A stretch of 64,000 nt of DNA from the NCBI GenBank assembly GCA_947454485.1, contig CANGJJ010000001.1, forward strand, positions 434,001-498,000. Direction: 5' to 3'. Under the pieces are notes generated by a model. It did no database searches, was not told the DNA's origin, and saw only the letters and a program-made list of their open reading frames with translations. Positions 62,821 through 64,000 of this stretch are shown one piece after another. Source of the DNA: Beijerinckiaceae bacterium. GTDB taxonomy: Bacteria > Pseudomonadota > Alphaproteobacteria > Rhizobiales > Beijerinckiaceae. How positions within the stretch are numbered: position 1 is the first letter of the stretch; the number at the start of each line of letters is the position of its first letter. Position numbers and translations under genes: made by a program.

Positions 62821-64000
62821 TTGCCCGCGGCGGCCAGCTCTTTGAGGGCCTGCGCATCGCGCGGGCTCACATCGGGATAGGCAGGATCAGCCGTAGCAGG
62901 GTCGAAATATTTCCACGAGCGGGCGCATTTCACGCCGCCAGAGCGCTGCGGCACAACCGCAATGCCGGGCGTATCGGCCAAGCGGAAGGCGTCAGCCGGG
63001 CCATCGCCCGCCACAATCTCAATGCCAGAGGTGATGCAGACTTCGGCAAAGTCGATGCTGGCGAGAAGCGCGCGCAGCGCATCATCCGCTATATAGACCT
63101 GCGGGGCAGCCTCCAGCGAGGAGCCGATGCGCTTGGCCGCGCGCTCCAATTCAAGGGCGCCTGTGACAACCGCACGCGCACGGCGAATTTGGCGCCATGT
63201 CTCGGCCAGTTCATCATCGCGCCACATCTCAAGACCGCTCACAAAAGTGGTGAGATGGATCGAGGCCTCAGCCTTGGGGCGCATATCCACCCAAGCCTCA
63301 TCCGTGGTGAAGCATAGAATGGGTGCGAGCCATTTCAGAACGGTCTCGGCAATGATGTCGATGGCGGTCAATGCGCTTTTGCGCACAAGGCTGGAGATCG
63401 GATCGCAATAGAGCGTGTCTTTGCGAATGTCGAAATAGAAGGCCGACAGATCGCTTGTCATGAAATGCGACAATAGCGCGACGACTTTCTTGTAATCGAA
63501 ATTCGCATAGGCATCGCTGATCGCAGGGTCAAGCTCAGCAAGGCGATGCAGCATCAGGCGATCAAGCTCGGGCATATCTGCCTTGGCGATCTTCTGGCTT
63601 GCGTCAAAATGCGACAGAGCACCCAGCATCCAGCGCAATGTGTTGCGCAATTTGCGATAGGTCTCAACGAAGGTTTTGAGAATCTCCGGCCCGATGCGCA
63701 GATCATCCGAATAGTCAGAGGCCGCGACCCACAGGCGCAGAATATCGGCACCGGAATCTTTGATCACCGTCTGCGGAGCAACGACATTGCCCAGCGACTT
63801 CGACATTTTCTGACCCTTTTCGTCGAGGACGAAGCCATGGGTCAAAACGACATCATAGGGCGCACGGCCACGGGTGCCGCAGCTCTCCAGCAGCGAAGAA
63901 TGGAACCAGCCACGATGCTGGTCCGAGCCTTCAAGATACATGACCTCATCAGGCCCGCCATCACGCACGCGGCGCGTGGCCAGATCTTCGCGCGCTTCGA
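62808..64000 (-). CDS. ileS: Isoleucyl-tRNA synthetase, C-terminal part (5' end outside the window)
   Basis: The last ~396 residues of IleRS; the frame stays open to the window edge. Present are [28 protein letters not shown], the KMSKS loop ([10 protein letters not shown]), the anticodon-binding helices ([28 protein letters not shown]) and a C-terminal stretch where the zinc-finger of E. coli-type IleRS is degenerate: KCARSWKYF has one Cys of the first pair, and the second pair is absent. It charges tRNA-Ile in the cytoplasm. lspA is translated from its 3' end. Confidence 0.96.
   Translation of the reverse strand, partial: EAREDLATRRVRDGGPDEVMYLEGSDQHRGWFHSSLLESCGTRGRAPYDVVLTHGFVLDEKGQKMSKSLGNVVAPQTVIKDSGADILRLWVAASDYSDDLRIGPEILKTFVETYRKLRNTLRWMLGALSHFDASQKIAKADMPELDRLMLHRLAELDPAISDAYANFDYKKVVALLSHFMTSDLSAFYFDIRKDTLYCDPISSLVRKSALTAIDIIAETVLKWLAPILCFTTDEAWVDMRPKAEASIHLTTFVSGLEMWRDDELAETWRQIRRARAVVTGALELERAAKRIGSSLEAAPQVYIADDALRALLASIDFAEVCITSGIEIVAGDGPADAFRLADTPGIAVVPQRSGGVKCARSWKYFDPATADPAYPDVSPRDAQALKELAAAGKWPA

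Overview
The window is chromosomal DNA of an alphaproteobacterium, most likely a member of the Hyphomicrobiales (Rhizobiales) near the Bradyrhizobium/Beijerinckia branch. This is inferred from several things: the hisS-hisZ-hisG trio with a long (325 aa) HisG; the murA-DUF2948-hisD-UPF0262-LMW phosphatase string; a tRNA-His with U at -1, U72 and A73; a RibB fused to a degenerate GTP-cyclohydrolase-like domain; a phasin gene; and palindromic repeats resembling rhizobial RIME/REP elements. No rRNA, phage, transposase or CRISPR array is visible. Coding density is high, and G+C looks moderately high (roughly 60%, judged by eye).

Layout. 1-2651 (-): three tandem TctC-like periplasmic receptors without membrane subunits. 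2888-4039: ribB-type riboflavin gene. 4032-10979: a catabolic cluster with an AraC regulator divergent from two alpha/beta hydrolases around a luciferase-like monooxygenase, then a MaiA-type GST (-), an extradiol-dioxygenase-like VOC protein and an ABC-type binding protein. 10995-15234: a ModA-like protein with no signal peptide, malate synthase G, a SPOR protein and a small conserved ORF. 15463-18762: a 1099-aa autotransporter with Ig-like repeats. 19163-22100 (-): a complete TctC-TctB-TctA transporter. 22238-22314: tRNA-His. 22444-22806: phasin with two TGC-N3-GCA operators upstream. 23022-28084: a PdhS-like histidine kinase, a GT-C-like membrane protein and an alpha/beta-hydrolase-fold protein that seems to lack its nucleophile. 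28140-31834: hisS-hisZ-hisG. 31852-38323 (-): ABC exporter-like protein, an exported molybdenum hydroxylase with an exported carboxymuconolactone-decarboxylase-family protein, and an FAH-family hydrolase. 38513-39607: mtnA. 39648-40022: four alternating palindromic repeats. 40032-44569 (-): housekeeping string with hisD and murA. 44754-44828: tRNA-Thr. 44948-47934: DUF805, GT25, a small exported protein and an orphan TctC. 47949-50247 (-): a Tat-exported thiamine-diphosphate enzyme with a c-type cytochrome. 50469-51743: L,D-transpeptidase. 51748-56972: a second catabolic module (TctC receptor and two SDRs divergent from a PEP-mutase/isocitrate-lyase-family enzyme and an FAD aromatic hydroxylase). 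56973-64000 (-): mutL, an M16 peptidase pair, a secreted proline-rich protein, lspA and the 3' part of ileS.

How it fits together. Housekeeping blocks alternate with small uptake and catabolism islands. The islands combine periplasmic receptors (six TctC-like, one ABC-type) with oxygenases, hydrolases and dehydrogenases, suggesting a scavenger of varied carboxylated or aromatic compounds. The most unusual feature is the Tat-exported ThDP enzyme followed after 10 nt by a cytochrome c, which suggests a periplasmic 2-oxoacid oxidation or decarboxylation coupled to respiration; its substrate is unknown.
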